45,530 nt of DNA from an uncultured Muribaculum sp. (GTDB lineage: Bacteria > Bacteroidota > Bacteroidia > Bacteroidales > Muribaculaceae): assembly GCF_910583865.1 (NCBI RefSeq), contig NZ_CAJTYX010000025.1, positions 1 to 45,530 of the forward strand, in the 5' to 3' direction. The notes beneath the pieces were generated by a model. It saw only the letters and a list, made by a program, of their open reading frames with translations, was not told the DNA's origin and searched no databases. This document shows positions 16,352 to 25,301 of the stretch, in pieces (the first letter of the stretch is position 1; each line of letters opens with the position of its first letter). Both the position numbers and the translations under genes were made by a program.

Positions 16352-19300
16352 TTATTTGCCGGAACTGTTTTCCCTCATGTACTGCGACGGCGACATCCCG
16401 AACTCCTCGCGGAAACACTCGCGGAAGTGTCCCATGTTGTTGAATCCCGTCATCATCGCAGCCTCCGACACGTTGTGTGTACCTTTCCTGAGCAGCCCGG
16501 CACAATACCTGAGTTTGATCTTGCGCACGTATTCGTTAGGTGTCAGGCCATACAGGGCTTTCACCTTACGGTAGAGTGCCGAATAGCTCATGTGCATGTT
16601 GGACGTCAGGAAGTCGTTGTCGAGTTTCTCCTTGTCGATATTGTCGTTTATGAGGCGGTTGAGCCTGTCGATGAATTGCTCGTCGAGCTTGGTCAGCTGT
16701 AGAGGTGCGGCCTCCGAAGCCTTTTCGGTGTCGTCGTCGGCTGCGGGTGCTGTTGCTGCCGGGGCGGAGGATGCCCCCGAGAGGCCCGATGTGAGAAGTG
16801 CGGCCAGACGCCGGCGCGATTCAAGCAGGTTGTTGATGCGGGTACGCAGCAGCGTGGCGCTGAACGGCTTGGTGATATATGAATCGGCCCCCGTGCGGTA
16901 TCCCTCCTCCTTATCGTCGAGGGTATCTTTCGCCGTGAGGAGGATGACGGGGATGTGGCTCGTGAGGATATTGTTCTTCAGTATGGAGCAGAACTCTATA
17001 CCATCCATCTCGGGCATCATGATGTCGCTGACGATTATATCGGGTGTGGTGTCGCGAGCGACCTTGAGCCCCTCCTTGCCATTGGTGGCCTGCATGACCG
17101 TGAAGTCGGACGAGAATTCCGAGGCGATGTAGTCACGGATATCGTCGTTGTCCTCGACCACGAGGAGTATGGGCTTGATGTCCTCGGACAATGTGTTGTC
17201 GTCCGTTACGGTTGCCGTCGTTTTCGCATCCCCGGCTTGTACGGCTTCGTCATCAGGCTTGCCGTAGAGGGTACACGACACCGGCAGCGTGAAGGTGAAC
17301 GTGGAGCCTTTGCCGGGCGTGCTCTCAGCGGTGACGCTCCCGTGGTGCAGCTCGGCGAGCGACTTCACCAGCGCCAGTCCTATTCCGGTCCCCGATGCCT
17401 GGTGTTTCCCTTTTACCTGGTAGTAGCGGTCGAATATGCGCGGCAGTGCGTCCTTCGGGATTCCGTAGCCGGTGTCGGTGACCTTGATTGAATACGCCTC
17501 CCCTTCCGGCAAGTAGACGGGACGCATGGTCAGCGATATTTCGCCTTTAGGGGTATATTTGAAGGCGTTGGAGAGCAGATTGTTGAGGATGGTCGATACC
17601 ACCTCGCGGTCGAAGCATGCGTTGTCGCGGCACGGGCACACGTCTACGGTTATCTTCACGTTGTCGTTCCTGTTCGGTTCCTTGTAGCGCAGCCCGATTT
17701 CGGTCACGAGCTTGCCGAGGTCGCCTCGGGCAACGGCCAGCTTCTTGTTGTGCGTCTCGGTCTTTCTGAACTCCATTATGCTGTTTATCAGGTTGAGCAG
17801 GCGAATGGAGGAATTGTGTATGATGCCGATTTTCTGTGAGTAGGGGGCGGGCAGGTGCTTGTCCTTCTTGAGGTCCTCCAGCGGGCCGAGTATCAGGGTG
17901 AGCGGGGTGCGCAGCTCGTGGGCGATATTGGTGTAGAACTGCAGGCGTTCGTTGTTTATATCCTGTTCCTTCTGGCGCGCGTCCTTTTCGAGTTCGAGCG
18001 AGGCCTTCTGGAGCTTGATGGTGCTCTCCATCTTCAGCTTGCGCTTGTAAAAACGAATTATCGACAGGATGATCGCAGCGGCGATGAGGAGGTACAGGAT
18101 TTTCATGTACCATGTGGCATACAGTGGCGGCTCGACTGTGATTTTAAGGCTTGCCATATTGCCGTGATTCCATTCTCCGTTTTTGAGGCGTGCCTTGACC
18201 TTGAAGGTGTAGCGCCCCGGGTCGAGGTTGCGGAATGTCACGTCGGTCTCATTGCCGGCATCGTGCCATTTGTCATCAAGTCCCTCAAGCATGTAGGAGT
18301 AGCGGGCGTTTGCTCCCTTGGCCATGTCGGCTATGCCGTAGTATATCTTGATTGTGTTCTGTGACGACGGTAGCACGATGTGTCCGTCCTTGTCGGCTGA
18401 TATCAAAGTGCGTGCGCCGCTTTTTTCGTCGGGGTCTATGCCGTCGCACTGGAGTATATTGACCTTGCTCTCGGCCTCGTCGATATCGGCATTGTCTGCG
18501 CTGATGCGGCATATACCTTTGGGAGAGCCGAAATAGACATTTCCGTCGGGGCTTATGGTTGCCGATCCTTCCATGAACGCTCCTGCCGGGACTCCGTCGT
18601 TGAAGTCGAAATTGCGGATCTTGCCGGTGTCCGGATCGAGGAGCGCCACGCCGGCATAGGTGCTGATCCAGATTTTTCCTGAGAAATCCTCCTGCACGGC
18701 GCGTATGTGAGATTCGGTCAGTCCGTCGGCATACCCGAATATCTCTGTCTTTGACGGCTGTCTCGTGTCCTTGACACGTACTATACCGTCGGACGTGGGA
18801 ATCCATATGGAGCCGTGTGTGTCCATGAAAAGCTGGTTGACGTCGTTGGATGGTAGCGACTTGTCGTATTCACCGAGATGTGCCGTCCTTCGTCCGTTGC
18901 GGTCGAATATGTCTACGCCTCCGCCGTGTGTGCCCACCCACAGTTTTCCCTGCCTGTCGCGCATTATGCCGTAGATGGTGCTGCTGTGCAGCTGGCGGTT
19001 GATCGATTCTTCTTGCCGTACTACCCCGTTGCGGTAGGAATATAACCCCAACTCCGAACCTATGAGTATGGTGCTGTCGGCATCCTCATGAAATGCATGT
19101 ATGTCGATTTTCTTATGTCCGAGATTGATTGTGCTGAACTGTTCGGTGGCGGGATTGAAGCGCACCACTCCTTCGTCATCGCATCCGAGCCATATCCGGC
19201 CGTCGCTTGCGGGATAGATAATGTAGACGAGCACCGACGAGTAACCGAGAAGCGGGGCAAGACTCCATTCCTTCAGTGGCTTGTCGTTTTTCATCAGGGA

Positions 19301-20434
19301 GATTTTCGTGTCGCCGCCTGCCCATAGGTTGCCTTGGTTGTCGTAGGCGAGACTGTAGACGGGGTTTCCATGTCCGTCATCTGAGCGGGGGTGCAGTGTG
19401 GTGAATTCCGAATCTCTGGGGCTGAGCATGTCGAGTCCGCGTCCGTAGCTGCCTATCCATATGTTTCCGAAGTCGTCGGTGGTGATTGTTTTCGTGCCGA
19501 CGTTGGCGTCTGAGTCCTTTATGTCAAACTGCGACATGATGGCGTGGGAAGGTTTATCCTCCCCTATTTTGCTGGCTTCCAACACTATGATGCCATCCAT
19601 GTAGCCTGCGACCCATATGTTGCCTTCGATGTCGGTGCATATGTCGTAGATGTTTCTTTCCGTGCCATGGATGCCGGCGATGTCCATGCGTGAGAATGTG
19701 CCGTTGTCGGGATCGAATATCGCCATGCCGTTGTTGGTGCCTACCAGGATGTCGTCCATGTTGTCGCGCTTAATGACGCGTACGTTGTTGCTCGGCAGGG
19801 ATCCAGGGTCGGAGGGGTTGTGGGTGAAGTTGCGCACCTTTCCGGATTTTATGTCAAGTATGCTCATGCCGTCGTAGCGGTGGCCTATGTAGAGTGAACC
19901 CAGCCCGTCGTCCATGCTGCCATGGCTCGCCTTTTGCAGGCTTGCCGGTGAATAGTTTTTGATGGTCAGGCTCTCCGGATCGATATGGGCCACTCCTTTG
20001 GAAAAGTAGGTGATCCAGATGTCTCCGTCGGCGGCTCCGGTCACGTGTGAGATTATATTCTCGCTGAGTCCGTCGGCAGTGGTGAGTGTGTGGAAACGTG
20101 CGCTTCGGGCGTCGTACACGGCCAGTCCTTTACCGGTGGCGATGAAGATGCGACCGGTCGAGGAGTGGTGGAACAGCGCGTTGATCTTATTGGAAGGGAT
20201 ATCGGAGTTGCCGGTATTGTATATGGTGTTGCCGGCTGCGGAAAGGCGGTTCAGTCCCGACTCGGTGGCGATCCATACCGAGCCTTTTCCGTCAATCTCG
20301 ATATCGGTCACGAAGTCGTTCGACAGACCGTTTTTAAGGTTGAGGTTAGTGATGGAATACTGTTCGTCGATGGCCGGTGCCGCAATCAGATTCCATGATA
20401 AGATTAATAAAAATGTCAGTAGAAGGTGGCGCAT
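16352..20434 (-). CDS. Hybrid two-component system sensor/regulator (HTCS)
   Basis: This 1360-residue single-protein signalling system has a signal peptide (MRHLLLTFLLILSWNLIAAP), then two-component-regulator propeller repeats (about residues 30-690; GSVWIATESGLNRL, GNIWVAGYMDG, GKLWVGTHGGGVD), a Y_Y_Y domain and a membrane helix near 775-795. Next come HisKA with the phospho-His in AHELRTPLTLILGP (about 836), an ATPase domain, a receiver with phospho-Asp in VSDIMMPEMDG (about 1130) and a C-terminal AraC-type HTH (YGLTPNEYVRKIKLRYCAG, FRECFREEFGMSPSQYMRE). Such proteins sense an oligosaccharide in the periplasm and activate nearby carbohydrate genes. It is divergent from GH115, so the GH115/GH29/GH43 set is its likely target. 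Confidence 0.96.
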   Translation of the reverse strand: MRHLLLTFLLILSWNLIAAPAIDEQYSITNLNLKNGLSNDFVTDIEIDGKGSVWIATESGLNRLSAAGNTIYNTGNSDIPSNKINALFHHSSTGRIFIATGKGLAVYDARSARFHTLTTADGLSENIISHVTGAADGDIWITYFSKGVAHIDPESLTIKNYSPASLQKASHGSMDDGLGSLYIGHRYDGMSILDIKSGKVRNFTHNPSDPGSLPSNNVRVIKRDNMDDILVGTNNGMAIFDPDNGTFSRMDIAGIHGTERNIYDICTDIEGNIWVAGYMDGIIVLEASKIGEDKPSHAIMSQFDIKDSDANVGTKTITTDDFGNIWIGSYGRGLDMLSPRDSEFTTLHPRSDDGHGNPVYSLAYDNQGNLWAGGDTKISLMKNDKPLKEWSLAPLLGYSSVLVYIIYPASDGRIWLGCDDEGVVRFNPATEQFSTINLGHKKIDIHAFHEDADSTILIGSELGLYSYRNGVVRQEESINRQLHSSTIYGIMRDRQGKLWVGTHGGGVDIFDRNGRRTAHLGEYDKSLPSNDVNQLFMDTHGSIWIPTSDGIVRVKDTRQPSKTEIFGYADGLTESHIRAVQEDFSGKIWISTYAGVALLDPDTGKIRNFDFNDGVPAGAFMEGSATISPDGNVYFGSPKGICRISADNADIDEAESKVNILQCDGIDPDEKSGARTLISADKDGHIVLPSSQNTIKIYYGIADMAKGANARYSYMLEGLDDKWHDAGNETDVTFRNLDPGRYTFKVKARLKNGEWNHGNMASLKITVEPPLYATWYMKILYLLIAAAIILSIIRFYKRKLKMESTIKLQKASLELEKDARQKEQDINNERLQFYTNIAHELRTPLTLILGPLEDLKKDKHLPAPYSQKIGIIHNSSIRLLNLINSIMEFRKTETHNKKLAVARGDLGKLVTEIGLRYKEPNRNDNVKITVDVCPCRDNACFDREVVSTILNNLLSNAFKYTPKGEISLTMRPVYLPEGEAYSIKVTDTGYGIPKDALPRIFDRYYQVKGKHQASGTGIGLALVKSLAELHHGSVTAESTPGKGSTFTFTLPVSCTLYGKPDDEAVQAGDAKTTATVTDDNTLSEDIKPILLVVEDNDDIRDYIASEFSSDFTVMQATNGKEGLKVARDTTPDIIVSDIMMPEMDGIEFCSILKNNILTSHIPVILLTAKDTLDDKEEGYRTGADSYITKPFSATLLRTRINNLLESRRRLAALLTSGLSGASSAPAATAPAADDDTEKASEAAPLQLTKLDEQFIDRLNRLINDNIDKEKLDNDFLTSNMHMSYSALYRKVKALYGLTPNEYVRKIKLRYCAGLLRKGTHNVSEAAMMTGFNNMGHFRECFREEFGMSPSQYMRENSSGK

Positions 20435-20468
20435 AAGGTTGGCGTTTCTGTCATGATTTTCAAGTATG

Positions 20469-20476
20469 CAAATTTA
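20469..20476 (-). promoter_or_regulatory. Candidate -7 box for the HTCS gene
   Basis: TAAATTTG on the minus strand, 34 bases upstream of the HTCS ATG at 20434. No clear -33 TTTG at normal spacing. Confidence 0.45.
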
Positions 20477-20604
20477 CTCAAAACCTTTGTTTGCCGGGCT
20501 CTCATGGCTCGCAAAGACATAATAGCGGCGATAAATGAAAAAATAGCGTCGGTTTTCGGGTAAATTAGGAAGAATTGCCTACCGTTGGAAAGATGGTAAA
20601 CAAG

Positions 20605-20612
20605 TAACTTTG
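20605..20612 (+). promoter_or_regulatory. Candidate -7 box for GH115
   Basis: TAACTTTG. The nearest TTG (20585-20587) is 17 bases upstream, shorter than the usual 19-21, which would fit a promoter needing an activator such as the adjacent HTCS. Confidence 0.4.
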
Positions 20613-20700
20613 GAAAGTCAATATAGTTAGAAAAATATTTTTACAGTATAACCTTATAAAAATAAGTAACCTGGTGAAATTGGTTTATATTATATGCGAA

Positions 20701-20791
20701 GTTTAGGAACGAGCGGATTTTGCTCGACGAAGAAGGAGTGTAGCCGTGGCTACGTGACTTATGAGGAGAGTGAAAGATGCCGTTCATAAAC
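20701..20791. repeat. Hairpin repeat element, copy B
   Basis: Ends GTTTAGGAAC (20701-20710) and GTTCATAAAC (20782-20791) are near-complementary, and the arms pair imperfectly toward the exact centre. The centre is GTAGCCGTGGCTAC (20740-20753), a perfect 6-bp dyad. The core GGAGTGTAGCCGTGGCTACG differs at two positions from the core of the 4511-4673 element, while the arms are quite different. The element lies between the GH115 -7 box and its start codon. Confidence 0.7.
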
Positions 20792-20844
20792 GAGTAGATG
20801 AAATAAATTAATTTTCATTGGCTGCTTAATATCGATTAAATTCT

Positions 20845-23163
20845 ATGATAAAGAAAATACAGTTCAGCCTCGCCCTTCTTTGTCTGCCGGCGGCAGCCTG
20901 GAGCGCAACGTTTACAATAGGAGGAGATGATGTGGCGGTGTCGATGCCTGAAGAATACAGGCCTGTTTTGTCGACCGCGATCGAGATTCTCGGTCGCGAT
21001 GTACGCAACTACACCGGCGACACCGTCGCCGTGGTCGGCTCGGGAAGCCGAGCCGACATATGTGTCCGTATCGATCCCGATGCGATCGGATATCCGCAGG
21101 GATTCCGGATGGAAGTGATGCCCGACGGCACACTTTCGATAAAAGGCCACGACAGCCATGGCGCCGCTTACGGTATCATCGAGCTTACGCGCATAATGGG
21201 TGTGTCGCCATGGGAATGGTGGGCCGACGCCTCTCCACGCAGGCGCTCGACGGTGGAGCTGCCCGCAGGGTATGTCTGCGAGCATCATCCTTCAGTGGAG
21301 TACCGAGGCATATTCATCAACGACGAGGACTGGGGACTGATGCAATGGAGCAGCCTTAACTATGAGCCTTGGTATATGCCCGGGCGTATAGGGCCGCAGA
21401 CCAACGCGCGTATATTCGAGCTTATGCTGCGTCTGCGTGCCAATTATTACTGGCCTGCGATGCATGAGTGCACGCAACCTTTCTTCTTCACTCCCGGCAA
21501 CCGCGAGATGGCCGAGAAATACGGCATATATATAGGTGGTTCCCACTGCGAGCCTATGGCTTCGAGCACGGCGGTGGAGTGGGGGCGTCGCGGCAAAGGG
21601 GAGTATGACTACGTGAACAACAGCGACAACGTCTACTCTTTCTGGGAGGAGAGGCTCAAGGAGGTTGCCGGCCAGGAGATACTCTACACGGTGGGCATGC
21701 GCGGGGTGCACGACGGTGCCATGAACGGCGCCAAGACCATTGACGAGCAGAAGGCGGTGCTGGCGCGCGTGTTCAAGGATCAGCGCGGGTTGCTCGCCAG
21801 GCATGTCAACGAGGATGTCACCAAAGTGCCGCAGGTGTTCATCCCCTACAAGGAGGTGCTCAATGTCTACAAGGCCGGTCTTGAGGTGCCGGATGACATA
21901 ACCCTTATGTGGACCGACGACAATTACGGCTACATACGCCACTTCCCGACCGACACGGAGCGCGCGCGCAAGGGTGGCAACGGGATATATTATCATGTGT
22001 CGTACTGGGGACGTCCGCATGACTACCTGTGGCTCGGCACCATAAGCCCGGGACTCGTCTACCAGCAGATGAAAACCGCCTACGACAGGGGCATACGCAA
22101 GATGTGGGTTCTCAACGTGGGGGACATAAAGCCTTCGGAATATCAGATAGAGCTGTTCATGGACATGGCGTGGGACATGGACTGTGTGGCCGCTGACGGA
22201 GTGAAGCGCCACATGGCGAATTTCCTTTCCCGTGAGTTCGGCGACGAGATTGGCCGCGACATATTTCCGGTGCTTGACGAACATTACCGTCTGGCCCACA
22301 TCCGGCGTCCGGAGTTCATGGGCAACACCCGTGTGGAGGAGTGGGAGCAGGAATATTCCACGGTAAAAGATATGCCTTGGACGGAGAGTTATCTCAACGA
22401 TCGCCTCGACGACTATAAGAAGATTTCCGACAGGGCGCAGGAGATTGACGCGCGCATTCCCGATGACCGCAAGGACACGTATTTCCAGCTGGTGAAATAC
22501 CCGGTGCAAGGAGCGGCGGAGATGAACAAGAAGCATATCTATGCCCAGTTCGCGCGCCACGGCAAGATGGACTGGCATGCGAGCGACTGCGCCTACGACA
22601 GCATCGTGGCCTTGACGAGAATATACAACACCGGCATACATAACCGTGGCAAATGGCATCGTATCATGGACTTCCAGCCGCGCAGGCTTCCGGTCTACGA
22701 GCCTGTTGACCGCAGTAGTGCTGATGCTCCGATGCTTGCGGCGTCGCCATCTCCCGTTGCTTCATGGAACGCCGTGGAATGCTCCGAAGGGAGTGTTTCG
22801 CCATGGGAGATGCTCGGCTACGAGGGGAAGGCCGCCGGATTGGCCAAGGGTGAGGCCGTTGGCTACGACTTTGGCCGCGTCGATACGGATTCAGTCGGGA
22901 TTGAAGTATGCATGGTGCCTACGCACCCTGTCGACGACGGTGGAAAGCTCCGTTTCGCCCTGTCGGTCGACGGGAAGGAGTGCGGCGAGTTTGCCTATGA
23001 GACCTACGACCGCAGCGAGGAGTGGAAGGAGAACGTGCTCAATAACCGTGCGGTGAGAAAGGCGAAAGTGGCCGTCGACAAGAAAAAGAAGAAGCACCGT
23101 CTCCATCTCAAAGCCCTCGATGATGGTGTGGTGCTCGACCGCATGAGCGTATATGCCGATTGA
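20845..23163 (+). CDS. Glycosyl hydrolase family 115 (alpha-glucuronidase)
   Basis: This 772-residue secreted enzyme has a signal peptide (MIKKIQFSLALLCLPAAAWS). GH115 enzymes remove alpha-1,2-linked (4-O-methyl)glucuronic acid from xylan and related glycans. Family segments are plain: GAAYGIIELTRIMGVSPWEW, VEYRGIFINDEDWGL, LRANYYWPAMHECTQPFF, GGSHCEPMASS, LMWTDDNYGYIRHFP and YYHVSYWGRPHDYLWL. The C-terminal part (residues about 690-772, VPTHPVDDGGKLRFALSVDG) fits the GH115 C-terminal domain. The protein is somewhat shorter than the 830-850 residues I recall for characterised members, mostly between these two parts. No T9SS tail is present. It lies divergent to the HTCS gene and upstream of a fucosidase. 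Confidence 0.92.
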   Translation: MIKKIQFSLALLCLPAAAWSATFTIGGDDVAVSMPEEYRPVLSTAIEILGRDVRNYTGDTVAVVGSGSRADICVRIDPDAIGYPQGFRMEVMPDGTLSIKGHDSHGAAYGIIELTRIMGVSPWEWWADASPRRRSTVELPAGYVCEHHPSVEYRGIFINDEDWGLMQWSSLNYEPWYMPGRIGPQTNARIFELMLRLRANYYWPAMHECTQPFFFTPGNREMAEKYGIYIGGSHCEPMASSTAVEWGRRGKGEYDYVNNSDNVYSFWEERLKEVAGQEILYTVGMRGVHDGAMNGAKTIDEQKAVLARVFKDQRGLLARHVNEDVTKVPQVFIPYKEVLNVYKAGLEVPDDITLMWTDDNYGYIRHFPTDTERARKGGNGIYYHVSYWGRPHDYLWLGTISPGLVYQQMKTAYDRGIRKMWVLNVGDIKPSEYQIELFMDMAWDMDCVAADGVKRHMANFLSREFGDEIGRDIFPVLDEHYRLAHIRRPEFMGNTRVEEWEQEYSTVKDMPWTESYLNDRLDDYKKISDRAQEIDARIPDDRKDTYFQLVKYPVQGAAEMNKKHIYAQFARHGKMDWHASDCAYDSIVALTRIYNTGIHNRGKWHRIMDFQPRRLPVYEPVDRSSADAPMLAASPSPVASWNAVECSEGSVSPWEMLGYEGKAAGLAKGEAVGYDFGRVDTDSVGIEVCMVPTHPVDDGGKLRFALSVDGKECGEFAYETYDRSEEWKENVLNNRAVRKAKVAVDKKKKKHRLHLKALDDGVVLDRMSVYAD

Positions 23164-23206
23164 ACGGTTCATATACGTTATATATTAGAGTAATTTGAAT
23201 TTGAAA

Positions 23207-23272
23207 ATGGTACTGTGTTGGTTTACTTCGGGGAAAAATCATTAACTTTGAAGGAAACAAACACAGTACCAT
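23207..23272. promoter_or_regulatory. 13-bp inverted repeat bracketing the GH29 promoter
   Basis: ATGGTACTGTGTT (23207-23219) and AACACAGTACCAT (23260-23272) are perfect reverse complements 40 bases apart; their centres are 53 bp apart, close to five helical turns. The left arm overlaps the -33 TTG and the right arm falls just after the expected start site, so a regulator bound at both would enclose the promoter. An 8-base part, ACTGTGTT, also occurs at 27440-27447 just upstream of the GH43 start. Confidence 0.6.
23218..23250 (+). promoter_or_regulatory. Promoter for GH29
   Basis: TTG (23218-23220), 22 bases, then TAACTTTG (23243-23250). The spacer is one base longer than usual. The promoter lies inside the inverted repeat at 23207-23272. 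Confidence 0.6.
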
Positions 23273-23295
23273 AATAATATATGTTTTTTCCAACC

Positions 23296-25104
23296 ATGAA
23301 GATGATATTTCCGGCAGGTGCGGCAATGCTCCTTGCCGGGTCCATTATGCTCGGAGCTTGCGGGCGAAGTGACAAATATTACGAAAAGAGCGTTGAGATC
23401 CCCGCTGATGCCACTCCGCAGGAGCGTGTGGACATGGCTTCAAGGGTAGTGCCTACTCCCCAGCAGCTTGCATGGCAGGAACTGGGCCTGACCGCTTTCC
23501 TGCATTTCGGAGTCAACACGTTCACTGACCGCGAGTGGGGCGACGGCACGGAGGATCCGGCGGTGTTCGCCCCTACGGCCCTTGACGCGGAGCAGTGGGT
23601 GGCGACCCTCAAGAAGGCAGGTTTCAAGCTTGTGATACTCACCGCGAAGCATCACGACGGATTCTGCCTGTGGCCTACTGCCACCACCGGACATTCCGTG
23701 GCCGCTTCCGGATGGCTCGAAGGGAATGGCGACGTGGTGAAGGCCTTGCGTGAGGCGTGTGACAAGTATGATATGAAACTTGGCCTCTACCTTTCGCCAT
23801 GGGACCGCAACGCTACATGCTACGGCGACTCGGAGAAGTACAACGACATGTTTGTGGCCCAGCTGCGCGAGCTTCTCGGCAATTATGGCAAGGTCGACGA
23901 GGTGTGGTTTGACGGAGCATGCGGCGAAGGACCGAACGGGAAGCGCCAGGAATATGATTGGGAGCGTTTCCGCAAAGTCATGGAGGAGCTGCAGCCCGAG
24001 GCCGTGCTGGCTATCACCGGCGACGACGTGCGCTGGGTGGGGAACGAAGGCGGTCTGGGACGTACCACAGAGTGGAGCGTGACGCCTCTGACGCCTGCGA
24101 TATTTCCGGGCAGCAAGGAGGCCAACGATAGGCTTGGCATCAACGAGATGTCGGCCGACCTCGGCAGCCGAGAGCTGCTTGCGAAGGCGGAGAGCCTCCA
24201 CTGGTGGCCTTCGGAGGTCGACGTGTCGATACGCCCGGGCTGGTTCTACCACCCCGACGAGAAGCCCAAGAGCCTGCGTGAGCTTGCAGAGATATACCTC
24301 CAGTCGGTGGGGCGCAATTCCACCCTCCTGCTCAACATACCTCCCGACCGTCGCGGTCTGATAGCCAGGGCCGACTCGTTGCGCCTGATGGAGTTCGGCA
24401 AATGGGTGGAGACAAGCTTCGCCAATCCTGTCGGCAAGAGTGAGGGCAGTCTTACCATCGATTTCCCTGCCGCTACGGAAATCAACTGCGTGGCCGCCGG
24501 AGAGGACATATCCAAGGGGCAGCGCGTGGAGAGTTTCGTGATAGAGGGCCTCAGCGGCGGCAATTGGACAACGCTCGCCGAAGGCACTACAATAGGCCAC
24601 CGCCGCATCCTGACATTCGAGCCTGTGGCAGTGGAGGCTGTGCGCCTTAATGTGACATCGAGCCGAGGGGAACCGTGTATGAAGCCTGTCGAGGCTTTCC
24701 GCATAGAGCTTCCTGCCGAGGAGGTGGCCGATGCGAGCAATGTGCCTTCGGGCCATAAGGCCGTCAATGGTGTGACCGCGAGCGTGCGCGACGGTGAGAT
24801 ACAGCTGACTTTGCCCGAGGTGGCACGCGTTAGCGGCTTCATCTACACCCCCCATGCCGACGCGCGTCCCGGCACGCTTTACCGTTATAAGTGCGAGACG
24901 AGTCCCGACTGGGGTGTCTGGACTGTTCCCGCAGGTGTTAGCGGCGAGTTCGGCAACATCATGCACAACGCCACTCCGCGCACGGTGGTTTTCAGCAAGC
25001 CTGTCGATGCCCGCTATCTGCGCTTCAAGCTTCTTGAGGACACCAAAGGCTCGACCACCGCGTCTCCCTCCTGGGCCGACATAACGGTGCTTACTCCGCA
25101 ATGA
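23296..25104 (+). CDS. Alpha-L-fucosidase, GH29
   Basis: This lipoprotein of about 602 residues hydrolyses terminal alpha-L-fucose. The start at 23296 gives a good lipoprotein signal (MKMIFPAGAAMLLAGSIMLG then Cys at LGAC); an ATG at 23281 is also in frame. The GH29 barrel is clear: LTAFLHFGVNTFTDREWGDG, LTAKHHDGFCLWPT, KLGLYLSPWDRN and VDEVWFDGACGEG, whose Asp is the nucleophile. The C-terminal third (after about residue 375) carries a discoidin/F5-8C-like domain with a second beta-rich segment. Lipid anchoring suggests periplasmic or surface action. It has its own promoter 75 bases upstream despite following GH115. Confidence 0.93.
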   Translation: MKMIFPAGAAMLLAGSIMLGACGRSDKYYEKSVEIPADATPQERVDMASRVVPTPQQLAWQELGLTAFLHFGVNTFTDREWGDGTEDPAVFAPTALDAEQWVATLKKAGFKLVILTAKHHDGFCLWPTATTGHSVAASGWLEGNGDVVKALREACDKYDMKLGLYLSPWDRNATCYGDSEKYNDMFVAQLRELLGNYGKVDEVWFDGACGEGPNGKRQEYDWERFRKVMEELQPEAVLAITGDDVRWVGNEGGLGRTTEWSVTPLTPAIFPGSKEANDRLGINEMSADLGSRELLAKAESLHWWPSEVDVSIRPGWFYHPDEKPKSLRELAEIYLQSVGRNSTLLLNIPPDRRGLIARADSLRLMEFGKWVETSFANPVGKSEGSLTIDFPAATEINCVAAGEDISKGQRVESFVIEGLSGGNWTTLAEGTTIGHRRILTFEPVAVEAVRLNVTSSRGEPCMKPVEAFRIELPAEEVADASNVPSGHKAVNGVTASVRDGEIQLTLPEVARVSGFIYTPHADARPGTLYRYKCETSPDWGVWTVPAGVSGEFGNIMHNATPRTVVFSKPVDARYLRFKLLEDTKGSTTASPSWADITVLTPQ

Positions 25105-25116
25105 CCGTTGACGGAT

Positions 25117-25175
25117 ATCTCGCACAGAGCACACAATAATTTCGCATAAGCAAATAATAATCTCGCACAGAGCAC
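25117..25175 (+). repeat. 16-bp direct repeat
   Basis: ATCTCGCACAGAGCAC occurs at 25117-25132 and 25160-25175, 43 bp apart. The second copy forms part of the left arm of the terminator hairpin that follows. Confidence 0.7.
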
Positions 25176-25246
25176 GAGGAGAGCACAGAGAAATAAGGGT
25201 AACCCTGTCTAATCTCTGTGCTCTCCGTGTGCTCTGTGCTTTTTTT
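25165..25246 (+). terminator. Long hairpin terminator after GH29
   Basis: Two 27-base arms (25165-25191 and 25213-25239) pair with two mismatches; the left begins GCACAGAGCACGAGG and the right ends GTGCTCTGTGC. Seven Ts follow (25240-25246). It would end the GH29 transcript between the convergent GH29 and GH43 genes. Confidence 0.75.
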
Positions 25247-25260
25247 CTTACAACTGGAAG

Positions 25261-25292
25261 GTTGAAGGTGTTTAAAGTTGAAGGTGTTTAAA
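25261..25292. repeat. Two tandem 16-bp repeats
   Basis: GTTGAAGGTGTTTAAA occurs at 25261-25276 and again directly at 25277-25292. It sits ten bases beyond the GH43 stop (minus strand). Confidence 0.75.
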
Positions 25293-25301
25293 AAGGTGGT
25301 G

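Larger units (their letters stand above)
20435..20844. other. 410-bp divergent regulatory region, HTCS / GH115
   Basis: This is the intergenic region between the divergent HTCS and GH115 starts. It holds a minus-strand -7 box for the regulator (20469-20476), a plus-strand TAACTTTG box (20605-20612) and hairpin element B (20701-20791), which would fall within the GH115 leader. TTGGAAAG occurs twice (20585-20592 and 20610-20617), 25 bases apart around the plus-strand box. The 5' leader of GH115 would be about 225 bases if this box is used. Confidence 0.5.

Noticed and set aside
21292..22659. 455-codon open frame opposite GH115
   Set aside because: Antisense shadow of a well-supported GH115 gene; no signal peptide or family motif.
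23440..25134. Very long open frame on the minus strand opposite GH29 (564 codons)
   Set aside because: The plus strand encodes a complete GH29 with all motifs. The antisense frame has no recognisable domain and is explained by high GC content.
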